Notes: generated by a model from the letters alone, not told the origin. 64,000 bases of DNA from Bacteroidaceae bacterium (GCA_017940185.1 JAGAZE010000023.1:30662-94661); one strand, 5' to 3'; positions 49,250-59,203 are shown, numbered from the stretch's first letter. A program made the numbers and translations.

Positions 49250-49747
49250 TCAATTTTCGAAAATGCTTTGTGCAGTTTGTCGGTCGGTGTTTTCTATGAG
49301 AGTGTGTGCCTTTGATGGTCCGAAGGACCCCCATTGGTAGTCCACCACATGGTATTTGTCATTGACTTTGTGCAAGCATCTTACTGCGCCATCTACATAT
49401 CTGAATGTTTCTATGTATCCTCCGAGTTTTGAGCCCAGCCACAAAGGTCGTATACGTCCTTCCACCTGCTTGAATACGAACAGTCTCCTTGCCTTGACGG
49501 GATGAAATCGTGTTGCTTTTATTACTCCCACTATAGCATCGGTGCTTCCGTCTCCGTCGACGTCGCCCGTGTCGAAGCCGTAGGTGGGGTAGGGCAGTCG
49601 CCATCGGCTAAGCAATGCGCCGCTTCCATCGCCTTCGCGTAGTACCAGATAGGCCAAACTATCGCTGCGCACGTCGAGTGAGAACGTCTGTGCTCGCATG
49701 CTACATGCCATCAGCAACAGGGTGATATAGAGGAGAGCGTGTTGCAT
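49250..49747 (-). CDS. Small secreted protein with FG-GAP/VCBS-like motif
   Basis: A 165-residue protein with a signal peptide (1-19, SMRAQ). One calcium-binding-like turn is visible, TGDVDGDGSTDAIVGV, as in FG-GAP or VCBS repeat proteins, but only once. Otherwise the family is not recognised. It lies 20 bp upstream of the DUF3160 gene and is probably cotranscribed with it. Confidence 0.8.
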   Translation of the reverse strand: MQHALLYITLLLMACSMRAQTFSLDVRSDSLAYLVLREGDGSGALLSRWRLPYPTYGFDTGDVDGDGSTDAIVGVIKATRFHPVKARRLFVFKQVEGRIRPLWLGSKLGGYIETFRYVDGAVRCLHKVNDKYHVVDYQWGSFGPSKAHTLIENTDRQTAQSIFEN

Positions 49748-49793
49748 GAGCAGTGGGTGATGAATGATGACAAAGAACCGTCTTTTTGTTTTC

Positions 49794-51797
49794 CTACATG
49801 AAGTTTCTTCCCAAGCGTTTGGCTATAGTGTTGCGCAGTGCTTGCAGTTGTACGATGCGTTGCAGTGTGCGTGTTGTTTCTTCTTCATTGTCGGCACACT
49901 CTCGCAGGTGTTGTTGCAGTTGTTTGAGTTGCTTATTGACGTATTGCAGTCGGAAGTCGAGCAGCAGGTGGTCGACCATGTTGAGCAGTGCTTGTTCAGT
50001 GGTCTGCATCTGCAGGCTCTTGGAGAGTTGGTATTTCTCGGTTACGAGTTGAGCTGCGAGCGTGCTTATCTGTATGTCGGCGTGTCGTGTGAAGAAAGAT
50101 TCTGCTTTGAAGTCGGGGTGTTGGCTTTGTTTTACGGCTTCAGCAAGGATGGTGTTGTAAAGCGGGTTGTCAAACTGCAGTTCGTCAATGGCGAGGCTTT
50201 GGTGAATGTATTGTGCCACATTGAGAGCGGAGTGCGTCTGTTCTTCGTTGGCCACGATGACCACTTCTCCCCATCGTATGACGAGTTGTATGAGTCGTCG
50301 TTCCACCTCATTGTCGCGCTGTTGGCGAAATGGTTGTGTGTGTGGTTGCAGTTGTGTGGGCGATGGTGGTGTTTGCTGTTGTGTTGTTGTGTTGTTTTCT
50401 TGTTTTCGTGCTTCAGCTTCTGTCTGCCGTTGTCGGTCGTTGATGTTGCGCGTTATCATCTTGTTCATCTCAGCGATGAGTGCGCTTTCAGCGATTCCTA
50501 TTCGTGTGGCGCATTCACGCACATAGGTGGCCCTCACTATCTGGTCTTGTATCACAGCTATGCTTTCTACGATGTCGGTGATGGCCTGCGAGCGCTTTAT
50601 AGGGTCGTCGACACCTTTGAGCAGATAGTTGGTTTTGAAAACGAGGAAGTCCTGCGCGTGTTCCTTTATATATTGTCTGAACTGCTCGGCGGTGTGTTTC
50701 CTGGCGAAGCTGTCGGGGTCGTCGTTGTCTGGCAGTAGCAGCACGCGCACGTGCATTCTTTCTTCGAGCATCATGTTGGTTCCTCTGAAGGCGGCATGTA
50801 TGCCAGCTTCGTCGCCGTCGTAGAGCAGTGTGACGTTGGTGGTGAAGCGTCGCAGCATGCGTATCTGGTGTACGCTGAGTGCCGTTCCCGAGTTGGCTAC
50901 CACGTTTTCTATTCCGCACTGGTGCATGGCGATAACGTCGGTGTAGCCTTCTACCATGTAGACGTGATCTTCTTTGGATATAGCTCGTTTGGCTTGAAAG
51001 AGTCCGTAGAGTTCGTGGTCTTTATGGTAGATATCGCTGTCGGGGGAGTTGACATATTTTTGTGCCACGCCTTTTGTTCTGGCGTCGAGCAGTCGGCCAC
51101 CAAAGGCGACTACTTTTCCGCTGATGCCTTGCCATGGGAAGATCACTCTTCCTGCGAAGCGGTCGACGAGTTGTGGTTGTCTGGCTGTGGACGACTTGTC
51201 TTCGGCAGAGTTGTCGGTGTTGTCTTGTCGCTCGTAGCACAGTCCGGTTTGCACGAGATACTGGGTGTTGTATCCTTCTTTTTTTGCTTTTTGTGCCAGT
51301 GTGTATCGTTGTCTTGGTGCGTAGCCCAGTTGGAATCGTTCTATGATGTCGTCGCGTATGCCTCTGCTGCGCAGATATTGCAGTCCTATGGCTTTACCAT
51401 CAGTGTCGTTGCGCAGCGTGTCGTGAAAGAATCGTGCAGCCCATTCGTTGACGATGAACATGGCTTCGCGATTGTTTTGTGCTGTGCGTTCTTCGTCGGT
51501 GAGTTCGCGTTCGGCGATTTCAATGTTGTATTTCTTTGCCAGATAGCGCAGTGCTTCGGGATAGGTGAGCTGTTCGTGCTCCATGATAAATCCTACGGCG
51601 TTGCCAGCCTTTCCGCATGCGAAGCACTTGTAGACGCCACGTGACGGCGACACGGAGAACGACGGAGTGGTGTCGTCGTGGAAGGGGCACAAACCTTTGT
51701 AGCTTGTGCCTCGTTTTTTGAGCGACACAAAGTCGGACACTACGTCGACGATGTCGGTGGCGTCCATAATCTTGTCTATCGTCTGTCGGTCGATCAC
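49794..51797 (-). CDS. dnaG: DNA primase
   Basis: A 667-residue primase that makes RNA primers at the replication fork. The zinc-binding domain has Cys37, His40, Cys58 and Cys61 (LCPFHDD and CFACG). The TOPRIM catalytic core contains MVEGYTDVIAMHQ and LLYDGDEAG with its acidic metal ligands. A Gln/Thr-rich linker (about 440-480) leads to the helicase-binding C-terminal domain. The start is a GTG at 51797: it gives the standard N-terminus MIDRQTIDKI, and a -7 box at 51827 lies inside the longer frame that starts with ATG at 51866. Confidence 0.94.
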   Translation of the reverse strand: MIDRQTIDKIMDATDIVDVVSDFVSLKKRGTSYKGLCPFHDDTTPSFSVSPSRGVYKCFACGKAGNAVGFIMEHEQLTYPEALRYLAKKYNIEIAERELTDEERTAQNNREAMFIVNEWAARFFHDTLRNDTDGKAIGLQYLRSRGIRDDIIERFQLGYAPRQRYTLAQKAKKEGYNTQYLVQTGLCYERQDNTDNSAEDKSSTARQPQLVDRFAGRVIFPWQGISGKVVAFGGRLLDARTKGVAQKYVNSPDSDIYHKDHELYGLFQAKRAISKEDHVYMVEGYTDVIAMHQCGIENVVANSGTALSVHQIRMLRRFTTNVTLLYDGDEAGIHAAFRGTNMMLEERMHVRVLLLPDNDDPDSFARKHTAEQFRQYIKEHAQDFLVFKTNYLLKGVDDPIKRSQAITDIVESIAVIQDQIVRATYVRECATRIGIAESALIAEMNKMITRNINDRQRQTEAEARKQENNTTTQQQTPPSPTQLQPHTQPFRQQRDNEVERRLIQLVIRWGEVVIVANEEQTHSALNVAQYIHQSLAIDELQFDNPLYNTILAEAVKQSQHPDFKAESFFTRHADIQISTLAAQLVTEKYQLSKSLQMQTTEQALLNMVDHLLLDFRLQYVNKQLKQLQQHLRECADNEEETTRTLQRIVQLQALRNTIAKRLGRNFM

Positions 51798-51826
51798 GTT
51801 GCGTGTTGTGGTGATGTGTGGGAGAG

Positions 51827-51834
51827 CAAAGGTA
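51827..51834 (-). promoter_or_regulatory. -7 element of dnaG
   Basis: TACCTTTG on the minus strand, 30 bp upstream of the GTG start. It decides the start choice, because upstream in-frame ATG codons would precede transcription. Confidence 0.6.
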
Positions 51835-51873
51835 CGAAACAATTTATAATGTGTGTGTGCACGCACAGAAAAA

Positions 51874-51902
51874 AGCCTGCTGCGACAAAACAGCAGCAGG
51901 CT
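51874..51902 (-). terminator. Terminator of the leucine-rich repeat gene
   Basis: A perfect 10-bp inverted repeat (AGCCTGCTGC and GCAGCAGGCT) is followed on the minus strand by TTTTTTCTG. It starts 23 bp beyond the stop of the leucine-rich repeat gene and separates it from dnaG. Confidence 0.85.
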
Positions 51903-51925
51903 CGTTTTATTGTGAGTGATGGTTA

Positions 51926-54900
51926 CTATTTGATCACCATCTTTTTTCCATCGTGTATGTATATTCCGCTCTGTGCGGGTCGGCTGTTGAGCTTTTGTCC
52001 GTCAAGAGTGTACCAGTTGCTGTCGCCGTTGCCATTGTTGTCAGTGTTGATATCGTTGATGCCTGTGGCTACATTGTTGATGGTGTAGCTGATGGCCATG
52101 CGCGGTGTGGTGAGGTTGGGAATGCCGGCGTTGTACTGGTAGGTGAAAGTCTTTCCGTTGAAGTTTTCTCCATCGGTGTCGGTGGCAAAGATAAGGTATG
52201 GTGTAGTTCCTACCATGTTGAACTTTCCTTGTGCGATGGTGTTGCCTTCGTAGACGATGTTGCTTGTTTGCGCTTCCACTGCATATGGATGCAGTGCGGC
52301 TCCCATTTCGCGCAGGCCGATGAAGTACATGCCTTGTCCTGTTGCTGTCTGGTTGCCGAGCACCACTTGTGTCTCGTCTGTCAGGTTCTGGCATGCCGAC
52401 AGGTCAACATAGGTGAAGTTGTTGCCATCAAGGTTGATGCTTTCCAGTGCAGTGCTTTTGCCGAAGTCGAGCGCACGGAACAGGTTGTTGGCAGCGTTGA
52501 ATTGCTTGAGCAGCGGCATAGCTGGCGTGTTGAGGGCCTTCAACTGATTGCCGGCAATGTCGAGTGTCTCTATCTGACCATTGTTGAGCACGTTGAGTGT
52601 TGTGAGCTTGTTGTTGGCGGCTAGCAGCACTTGCAGTGCGGTGTTGGTGTTGAGTCCCAGTGAGCCTATCAGGTTGTTGCCTACAACCAGTGTGGTGAGT
52701 GTGGCGTAGTTAGATGTGCTTAGGGCACTGAGTTGGTTGTCGTTGAGATAGAGCTGTTCCAACTTTCGGCTATTGTTTGCGTTGAAAGTAGTGATGTCGT
52801 TATGCGCTGCTTGGGCTATTGCGAGTTGTGGCGACGTTGGTATAGTCAGTGTCTTGAGCTTGTTGCTGTCAGCGTAGATTTCTTCCAGAGCGCTTAGTCC
52901 TGTCAGATCGAGGGTTTCTATCTCGTTGTTGGAGCACTTCAGTACGCGTAAGGCACTCAGTTCTGCCACCTTCAGTTCTTTCACCTGGCTACCTGTGCAG
53001 TCGAGCATTTGTAGTGCAGTGTTGTTGGTGAGGTCGATGCTGTCGATGTCGTTACCGGCAATGTTGAGCTCTTGCAGGTATTGCAGCAGTTCTATGCCCT
53101 TGAGGCTCTTCACTCCTGCGTTGTTGAGGTTGAGGGTGAGCAGTAGCTGGTTCTTGTCATCAGTGAGTTTGTTGCCGCACACTTCCTTCACCTTGTTGCG
53201 CAGTGCTTCGTCGGGGAACAGCGTCTCGTCGATGATAAAGCCCGACGCGGCCTCGTCAATGTTGGTGAAGTTGCTCCAGAATGCCGCTGCCTTGTAGGTG
53301 TCTGACATTCCTTCTTCCACGTGAAGTGTTTTGCTGGCGTAGTCGTTGAAGGTAGATGTCTTGATGGTGGCGGGCTGTCCGTAGGAGGTCACCGACTTCA
53401 TGTTGGCGTTGTCGGCAAAGGCGTAGGTGCCTATCGATGTCACCTTGGCAGGAATGCTGATGCGCGTGAGTGCAGCATTGCGGAACACAGAGTTGCCTAT
53501 TGTAGTAAGACTTTCGGGCAGTCTTACATTCTTCAGTGCCGTGCATCCGTAGAAGGTATAGTTGCCGAGTGAGGTGATGCCCTCGGGCAGGTTGATTCCT
53601 GTGAGTGCCGTGCATGCTCGGAAGGCGTTGGCTCCGATGGCCTGCACTGTGGCAGGCAGCACCACTTTCGTCATAGTGCTCTGGCTGTAGAAGGCATTGT
53701 CGTTGATGGCTGTCACGGTGTAGCCGTTGACTTTCTCCGGTATGGTGACGGTTCCGCTCACTGTGATGGGCACACTGGGTTTGGTGTTTGCTCCGCGGTT
53801 AATCACCTTGCAGGTATGTGTGTCGCTGTTTGTCACCTCAAAGAGCGCCAACGGACCCTCTGCTATGGCTGCTTCAAACTGTGTGCCTACAGGAACATTC
53901 TCGCCGACCAGTATGAATTTTTTCCATCCGTTGGCTGTCTGATAGGCTGCTTTAGCTCCGATAGGTACAAAAAGGTGGGCATTCTCATAGGTCGTCTCCG
54001 AGAAGAAACCGTCGTTGATGGTCAGGGGTGTAAAGCTTTTGGGCGTCACCTCTATGATGCTGGTGCATCCGGCAAACACATCGTTGCCCACGGTGGTGAG
54101 TGTGGTAGGCAGCGTTATGCTTCCTATGGCCGAGCAGCCGTTGAAGGCGTTGGCACCCAGTGTCTGCAGTCCTTCGGGAATTTCAAGTGCTGTGATGCCC
54201 TTCTGTCCTTGGAAAGCTCCTGCTGCCACACCCACTACGGTGTAGACGTTCACCTTGGTGGGCAAGGTGAGTTTTCCGTTGATGGCGTGTTTGGGTGCGG
54301 GTGCGTTGCCATCGCCAATCATGCAGGTCTTGTCGGTGTTGCTCAGCACCTTCAGTGTCAGTGTGTCGCCCTCTGGCGTCAATCCTTCAAATGCGGTGCC
54401 ATCGGGCAGGTCGAGTTTCTCTTCAATGTTTCTGAACTCCTTCCATCCTGCTTTGTTGCGATAGTCGTCCACCGCTCCTGTGGGCACCATGAGTGTGGCC
54501 TGAGGCGCAAAGGTTGCAAATGTTGTTCCGTTGCATGTTCCCGGCGTGGGTCGTGTGGCTTCTACGAGTGTGACACCGCTGCATCCGTTGAAGGTGTAGG
54601 AGTCGGTAGATGTCAGCGTGCTGGGCAGTGTGATGGTCTTCAGCTTGGTGTTGCCTTGGAAGGCGTAGGGGCCTGTGCTGGTAAGTCCTTCAGGCAATAC
54701 CAGGTCAATAAATCCGCAGTTGTTAAATGCCGATGAACCGAAGGTGCGCAGTGCTGTGCCTTCCGCTACATTGAGCTGGCGCAGGCTAGTGCAATTATTG
54801 AATGCCGAGCTGCTGATGGTGCTTACCGATGCCGGAAGCGTGACGGTGGTGAGCGCCGTGCAGCCGTCGAACATGCGCTGTCCCACCTTGGTGCACTCTT

Positions 54901-55909
54901 CTTCGAAGGCTACGCTCTTAAGGCCCGTGCAGTTGGCAAAGATATATTGGTCGGTGTTGTTGCCCTGTATGGTGACAGAGGCTGGCACCGTGATGCTCTG
55001 CAGACCGCTGCAGCCGTAGAACATATAGGTGCCGAGCTGTTTGAGCCCTTCTCCCCAGTGTATGGTATTCAGCGCTGTGCAGTTCTGGAAGGCGCGCTGT
55101 CCGATACTGGTCAGACTGCCGGGTATCGTCACCTCTTCCAACCCTGTGCATTCGCTAAACATATAGTTGCCCAACAGGGTGAGTCCCTCGCCGAAATTGA
55201 TGGTCTTCAGATTGCTGCACTTGGCAAAGGCGTAGTCGTAGATGATGCGCAGCGTGCCGGGTAGGCTGATGGCAGTGAGTGCCGGGCAGTTTTGGAAAGC
55301 CTTGGCTCCGAGCACCTTCAGCCCATCGTTGAGCACTATCTCCTTCAGTGTGCCGTTGTTGGTGAAAGCCTCATCGCCCCATGTCGTCACGGTGCTGGGC
55401 ACAACAATCTTCTCTACTCCCGTGCTGGCATACACCGTCCATTTTCCTACCGACTCCAGTCCTTCGGGGAAGTTAAACTCCTTGATGGCCGAGTTGCGGA
55501 AAGCATAGCTCTCCACCGTCTTCAGTGTGGAGGGGAACACTATTTTGAGGTCGGCATACATGAAGGCCTGTTCGCCTATCGACTTGATGCCTTCTGCCAG
55601 TGTGAGCGTGTTGCATTTCATATCATAGAAGGCTTTGGCACTCACGTGTGTTATCTGATAGCCGTTGTATTCTGATGGCAGGGTCACGTTTTTTCCCACT
55701 TTGTTGGGCATGCATCTGTTTGTTCCGTTGCCCACCTGTGCCGTCATGGCATCGGCGTTGAGCACACTGATGGTGAAAGTGTCGCCCTCAATGGTTTTGC
55801 CGGTGAAGCAGTCGCCGGCATTGAGTGCTTTCTTCTGACCCGTCTGACCCCATGCCGTGACCGACAGGAGCATCATAGCACAGAAAAGGAAAAGTGTCGT
55901 CCGTTTCAT
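51926..55909 (-). CDS. BspA-type leucine-rich repeat surface protein with T9SS-like C-terminus
   Basis: A 1327-residue exported protein with a signal peptide (1-22, VTAWGQ). Residues about 80-470, 560-650 and 730-870 are BspA-type LRR_5 repeats (for example ALTTVTLPASVSTISSSAFN, KLKTITLPSTLTSTDSYTFN), broken by two beta-sandwich spacers that each open with a G-D-T-type phrase. Residues about 935-1190 switch to a second repeat type of 21 residues (LQELNIAGNDIDSIDLTNNT). The last 40 residues (WYTLDGQKLN, GIYIHDGKKMVIK) look like a T9SS type A sorting signal, so PorU/PorV in this window could anchor it. BspA proteins bind host proteins and other bacteria. The ATG at 55909 starts the signal peptide. 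Confidence 0.92.
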   Translation of the reverse strand: MKRTTLFLFCAMMLLSVTAWGQTGQKKALNAGDCFTGKTIEGDTFTISVLNADAMTAQVGNGTNRCMPNKVGKNVTLPSEYNGYQITHVSAKAFYDMKCNTLTLAEGIKSIGEQAFMYADLKIVFPSTLKTVESYAFRNSAIKEFNFPEGLESVGKWTVYASTGVEKIVVPSTVTTWGDEAFTNNGTLKEIVLNDGLKVLGAKAFQNCPALTAISLPGTLRIIYDYAFAKCSNLKTINFGEGLTLLGNYMFSECTGLEEVTIPGSLTSIGQRAFQNCTALNTIHWGEGLKQLGTYMFYGCSGLQSITVPASVTIQGNNTDQYIFANCTGLKSVAFEEECTKVGQRMFDGCTALTTVTLPASVSTISSSAFNNCTSLRQLNVAEGTALRTFGSSAFNNCGFIDLVLPEGLTSTGPYAFQGNTKLKTITLPSTLTSTDSYTFNGCSGVTLVEATRPTPGTCNGTTFATFAPQATLMVPTGAVDDYRNKAGWKEFRNIEEKLDLPDGTAFEGLTPEGDTLTLKVLSNTDKTCMIGDGNAPAPKHAINGKLTLPTKVNVYTVVGVAAGAFQGQKGITALEIPEGLQTLGANAFNGCSAIGSITLPTTLTTVGNDVFAGCTSIIEVTPKSFTPLTINDGFFSETTYENAHLFVPIGAKAAYQTANGWKKFILVGENVPVGTQFEAAIAEGPLALFEVTNSDTHTCKVINRGANTKPSVPITVSGTVTIPEKVNGYTVTAINDNAFYSQSTMTKVVLPATVQAIGANAFRACTALTGINLPEGITSLGNYTFYGCTALKNVRLPESLTTIGNSVFRNAALTRISIPAKVTSIGTYAFADNANMKSVTSYGQPATIKTSTFNDYASKTLHVEEGMSDTYKAAAFWSNFTNIDEAASGFIIDETLFPDEALRNKVKEVCGNKLTDDKNQLLLTLNLNNAGVKSLKGIELLQYLQELNIAGNDIDSIDLTNNTALQMLDCTGSQVKELKVAELSALRVLKCSNNEIETLDLTGLSALEEIYADSNKLKTLTIPTSPQLAIAQAAHNDITTFNANNSRKLEQLYLNDNQLSALSTSNYATLTTLVVGNNLIGSLGLNTNTALQVLLAANNKLTTLNVLNNGQIETLDIAGNQLKALNTPAMPLLKQFNAANNLFRALDFGKSTALESINLDGNNFTYVDLSACQNLTDETQVVLGNQTATGQGMYFIGLREMGAALHPYAVEAQTSNIVYEGNTIAQGKFNMVGTTPYLIFATDTDGENFNGKTFTYQYNAGIPNLTTPRMAISYTINNVATGINDINTDNNGNGDSNWYTLDGQKLNSRPAQSGIYIHDGKKMVIK

Positions 55910-55983
55910 AATAAAAAAAAAGTGTATTAGTTGTGTTATTAAGATTGCATGTGTGTGCATGAAGTGTTTTCCGGGGAGCGACG

Positions 55984-55991
55984 CAAAGTTA
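55984..55991 (-). promoter_or_regulatory. -7 element of the leucine-rich repeat gene
   Basis: TAACTTTG on the minus strand, 74 bp upstream of the ATG; the longer open frame runs through it. Confidence 0.5.
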
Positions 55992-56148
55992 GTCAGGATA
56001 AACAAAAAGCAATCACGCCGAGTCGCTTTTTTGCTCGTTTTTGCAGCAAAAAAACTATTTCTGCATAAATGTGTGAGATAGTTTCCGGAAATCTTCGTAC
56101 TATTGCACGTCACAGATAGTCTGTCACTGTTGCGGGGTGCGAAAATAT

Positions 56149-56754
56149 ATGTTGAAGAGTTGCTATCATAATGTATCGTTCGAGGCAGGTTGCGACGAAG
56201 CTGGTCGCGGTTGCCTGGCCGGTAGCGTGTATGCCGCCGCTGTCATCTTGCCGCCCGACTACACCAATGCCGCCCTCAACGACTCCAAGCAGCTCAGCGA
56301 GAGTCGCCGTTATGCCCTGCGCAAGGAGATAGAGCGCGATGCCGTGGCATGGGCGTTGGGCATTGTCACGGCAGAGGAGATAGATCAGATGAACATTCTC
56401 AACGCCTCTATTCTCGCTATGCACCGTGCCCTCGACGCGCTGACAGTGCGTCCCGAGGCAGTCATCATCGACGGAAACCGTTTTCGCCCCTATCGCGACT
56501 TGCCCTTTGCCACCATAGTGAAGGGCGACGGAAAGTTCCTCTCCATTGCTGCTGCGAGCATATTGGCCAAGACCTACCGCGACGACTATATGAACGACCT
56601 TGCCCGGCAATATCCGCGCTACGACTGGCAGCACAACAAGGGCTACCCCACCCAGCGCCATCGCGATGCCATCCGCGCATACGGCCCCTCTCCTGTACAC
56701 CGTCGAACCTTCCAGCTCCTGCCGGCTGAGGAACTCTCCTTGCCCTTCGGATAA
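56149..56754 (+). CDS. rnhB: Ribonuclease HII
   Basis: A 201-residue endonuclease that cuts RNA in RNA-DNA hybrids and removes misincorporated ribonucleotides. The catalytic acidic residues are visible in [12 protein letters not shown] (Asp16, Glu17), in VIIDGNRF and in the C-terminal [27 protein letters not shown] is a family mark. I prefer the ATG at 56149 to a GTG four codons earlier. First gene of a tight set with umuD (34-bp gap) and umuC. Confidence 0.95.
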   Translation: MLKSCYHNVSFEAGCDEAGRGCLAGSVYAAAVILPPDYTNAALNDSKQLSESRRYALRKEIERDAVAWALGIVTAEEIDQMNILNASILAMHRALDALTVRPEAVIIDGNRFRPYRDLPFATIVKGDGKFLSIAAASILAKTYRDDYMNDLARQYPRYDWQHNKGYPTQRHRDAIRAYGPSPVHRRTFQLLPAEELSLPFG

Positions 56755-56788
56755 AGTCTCTCCCTCTCCTACTCTTTCCCCACTCATT

Positions 56789-57223
56789 ATGTCCGATCTC
56801 AAAATCATACGCGGCGAGTTTGCAAGCAGCATGCCCTTGTTCTACGCCTCCAACATCAAGGCCGGATTTCCCAGTCCGGCCGACGACTATCTGCACGATA
56901 CGCTCGACTTCCATCGCGACTTCATCCGTCATCCCGAAGCCACCTACTACGGGCGCATCGCCGGCGACTCAATGGCCGACCTGGGACTCGACGAGGGCGA
57001 TATTGCTGTCATTGACCGTGCCGTGGAACCGCGCGACGGCGACATCGTAGTGGCTGCCGTCGACGGAGAGTTCACCATCAAGCAACTCGACCTCAGCCAC
57101 CAGCACGAAGGCTATGTGCTGCTACAACCCGCCAACAAGAAGTATCAACCCATACGCGTAGACAACAACAACACGCTCCAGCTCTTTGGTGTCGTGCTCT
57201 ACACCATCAAAGCCTGGCGATAA
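56789..57223 (+). CDS. umuD: UmuD-type S24 peptidase, DNA polymerase V subunit
   Basis: A 144-residue LexA/UmuD-like protein that cleaves itself when RecA filaments form and then supports translesion polymerase UmuC. The probable cleavage site is Ala25-Gly26 in KAGFPSPA. The catalytic dyad is Ser61 in GDSM and Lys98 in FTIKQL. There is no DNA-binding domain, so it is UmuD rather than LexA. umuC starts 12 bp downstream. No SOS operator can be assigned, since the Bacteroidetes LexA site is not obvious here. Confidence 0.93.
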   Translation: MSDLKIIRGEFASSMPLFYASNIKAGFPSPADDYLHDTLDFHRDFIRHPEATYYGRIAGDSMADLGLDEGDIAVIDRAVEPRDGDIVVAAVDGEFTIKQLDLSHQHEGYVLLQPANKKYQPIRVDNNNTLQLFGVVLYTIKAWR

Positions 57224-57235
57224 ACCCGAATAATC

Positions 57236-58534
57236 ATGTACTACGCCGTCGTCGATTGCGACAATTGTTACGTCTCCTGCGAGCGCGTCTTCCGTCCGGA
57301 ACTCAACGGCAGGCCCGTCGTGGTGCTGTCCAACAACGACGGCTGTGTGGTGGCGCGCTCCGAAGAGGCCAAACAGCTCGGCATCAAGGCTGGCACACCC
57401 TACTATCAGCTCGAACAGCAGTTTCCCCGAAACAAGATAGCGGTCTTCTCCTCCAACTACGAGCTCTACGGAGAACTCACTGCCCGCGTGATGTCGCTCA
57501 TCAGCAAGGTGGCACCCTCCTATTTCCGCTATAGTATCGACGAATGCTTCGTCTACTTTCTCGACGACGACCTGCCACGGCTCAAACAGTGGGGCGAGCA
57601 ACTCCACCTCAACGTCCGCCGGCAAGTAGGCATTCCTGTCAGTGTGGGCATAGCGCCTACCAAGACACTGGCAAAGATGGCATCGCACTTTGCCAAACAC
57701 TACAAAGGCTACCGACACAGTTGCCTCATCGCCACCCCGCAGCAGCGAGCCAAGGCACTGCAACTCTATCCCGTCGACGACGTGTGGGGAGTGGGAAAGC
57801 GCTATGGGGCACGCCTGCAACAACTCGGCATAGCCACGGCATACGACTTAGCCGCAAAGAGCCAGGCGTGGTTGCAGTTCCATTTCAACAATAAGGTGCT
57901 CCTACGCACGTGGCAGGAGCTGCAAGGTGTCGACTGTATACCCAATGAGACTTGGGCGAAGAAACAGTCCATCTGCACCAGCCGCAGCTTCCCCAAACTC
58001 ATCACCGAAATCCACGAACTCCGCACCCACGTGGCAAACTATGCCGCCCGGTGTGCGGAGAAGCTGCGCCGACAGCACACCGTGGCATCGGTCGTCGCAG
58101 TGTTCGTACAGACCAGTCCCTTCCGTGAGGACCTCCAGCAGCATAACGGTTTTGCCGAGACCCACCTCCTCACACCCACCAGCAGCACAACAACGCTGCT
58201 GAAGGCTGCCAACGAAGCCTTGACAAAGGCCTTCCGTTCAGGCTGCCACTACAAGAAGGCAGGAGTCATACTCATGGGCATCACATCCGACAGTGCCATA
58301 CAGACCAACTTCGTGGACTTCGACGCCGACCGCTTCGCACGCCTCAAACATCTCGACAGCGTCGTCGACCGCGTAAACAAGCAGTATGGATCGGAGACAC
58401 TCGTCATAGCCACACAGCAATACACACGCAAGGGCGGACAAGGCAAGGCCGATGTCTTTGCCAATGCCATGCGCCACACATTCCGAAGCAAGAATCCCAC
58501 CACACGATGGGCCGACATCATACAGCTTAAATGA
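57236..58534 (+). CDS. umuC: Y-family DNA polymerase V catalytic subunit UmuC
   Basis: A 432-residue error-prone polymerase for synthesis across damaged bases. The first metal Asp is in YAVVDCDNCYVSCERVF, the steric-gate region follows, and the second catalytic pair is in YSIDECFVY. GIAPTKTLAKMASHFAK and VDDVWGVGKRYGARL mark the palm and the helix-hairpin-helix. The C-terminal extension (about 340-432) with FRSKNPTTRWADII is typical of UmuC. Operonic with umuD. Confidence 0.95.
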   Translation: MYYAVVDCDNCYVSCERVFRPELNGRPVVVLSNNDGCVVARSEEAKQLGIKAGTPYYQLEQQFPRNKIAVFSSNYELYGELTARVMSLISKVAPSYFRYSIDECFVYFLDDDLPRLKQWGEQLHLNVRRQVGIPVSVGIAPTKTLAKMASHFAKHYKGYRHSCLIATPQQRAKALQLYPVDDVWGVGKRYGARLQQLGIATAYDLAAKSQAWLQFHFNNKVLLRTWQELQGVDCIPNETWAKKQSICTSRSFPKLITEIHELRTHVANYAARCAEKLRRQHTVASVVAVFVQTSPFREDLQQHNGFAETHLLTPTSSTTTLLKAANEALTKAFRSGCHYKKAGVILMGITSDSAIQTNFVDFDADRFARLKHLDSVVDRVNKQYGSETLVIATQQYTRKGGQGKADVFANAMRHTFRSKNPTTRWADIIQLK

Positions 58535-58574
58535 GCAGAGACACCCAGCCTTTTTTCCCGCTATGCGCCAGCCT

Positions 58575-58606
58575 TATCCGTGTAAATCCGTGCTATCCGT
58601 GTTCAG
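58575..58606. repeat. ATCCGTG-type short direct repeat
   Basis: Three copies of ATCCGTG at about 10-bp steps (TTATCCGTGTAAATCCGTGC, then TATCCGTGTTCAG) sit in the 162-bp gap between umuC and the phosphoesterase gene. Short arrays of this kind recur in intergenic DNA of diverse bacteria; the function is unknown. Confidence 0.7.
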
Positions 58607-58696
58607 TCCTTCATTGCAGCGCAATCCCATTACCCTCCCAGGCAGGCGATGCAATAACGACAATACCCCTACCACACTCAAAAATAACGACGATTC

Positions 58697-59203
58697 ATGA
58701 AGAAAATAGGAATACTGAGCGACACCCATGGCTATTGGGACGACCGGTATCTGCAACACTTTGAAACCTGCGACGAGATATGGCACGCCGGCGACATCGG
58801 CACCATGGAGGTGGCAGACCGTCTGGCAGCCTTCCGCCCCTTGCGCGCCGTGCACGGCAACATCGACGGAGCAGACATCCGCCGCCAATATCCCGAGTTG
58901 CTGCGATGGAAATGTGAGGAAGTAGACGTGCTGATGAAACACATAGGAGGCTATCCCGGTCGTTACGATGCCACCATCGCCCGGCGCCTGTATGCCAACC
59001 CGCCGCAATTGTTTATAACGGGACACTCACACATACTCAAGATAAAGTACGACCCAACGCTCAATCTGCTGCACATCAATCCCGGCGCAGCAGGCACCTA
59101 CGGCTGGCAGCCCGAACGTACGCTCGTGAGACTCACCGTCGACGGCAGACGCATGACCGACTGCGAGGTGATAACGCTAAAGGCAAAAAAGATAGAAAGG
59201 TGA
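58697..59203 (+). CDS. YfcE/MJ0936-type metallophosphoesterase
   Basis: A 168-residue calcineurin-like phosphodiesterase. The metal ligands are in ILSDTHGYWD, HAGDIGTMEV, VHGNIDGADIR and TGHSHILKI. NPGAAGTYGWQPERTL is the family C-terminal signature. Enzymes of this group hydrolyse phosphodiesters in vitro; the cellular substrate is unknown. It is the last GC-rich gene before the AT-rich island. Confidence 0.92.
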   Translation: MKKIGILSDTHGYWDDRYLQHFETCDEIWHAGDIGTMEVADRLAAFRPLRAVHGNIDGADIRRQYPELLRWKCEEVDVLMKHIGGYPGRYDATIARRLYANPPQLFITGHSHILKIKYDPTLNLLHINPGAAGTYGWQPERTLVRLTVDGRRMTDCEVITLKAKKIER

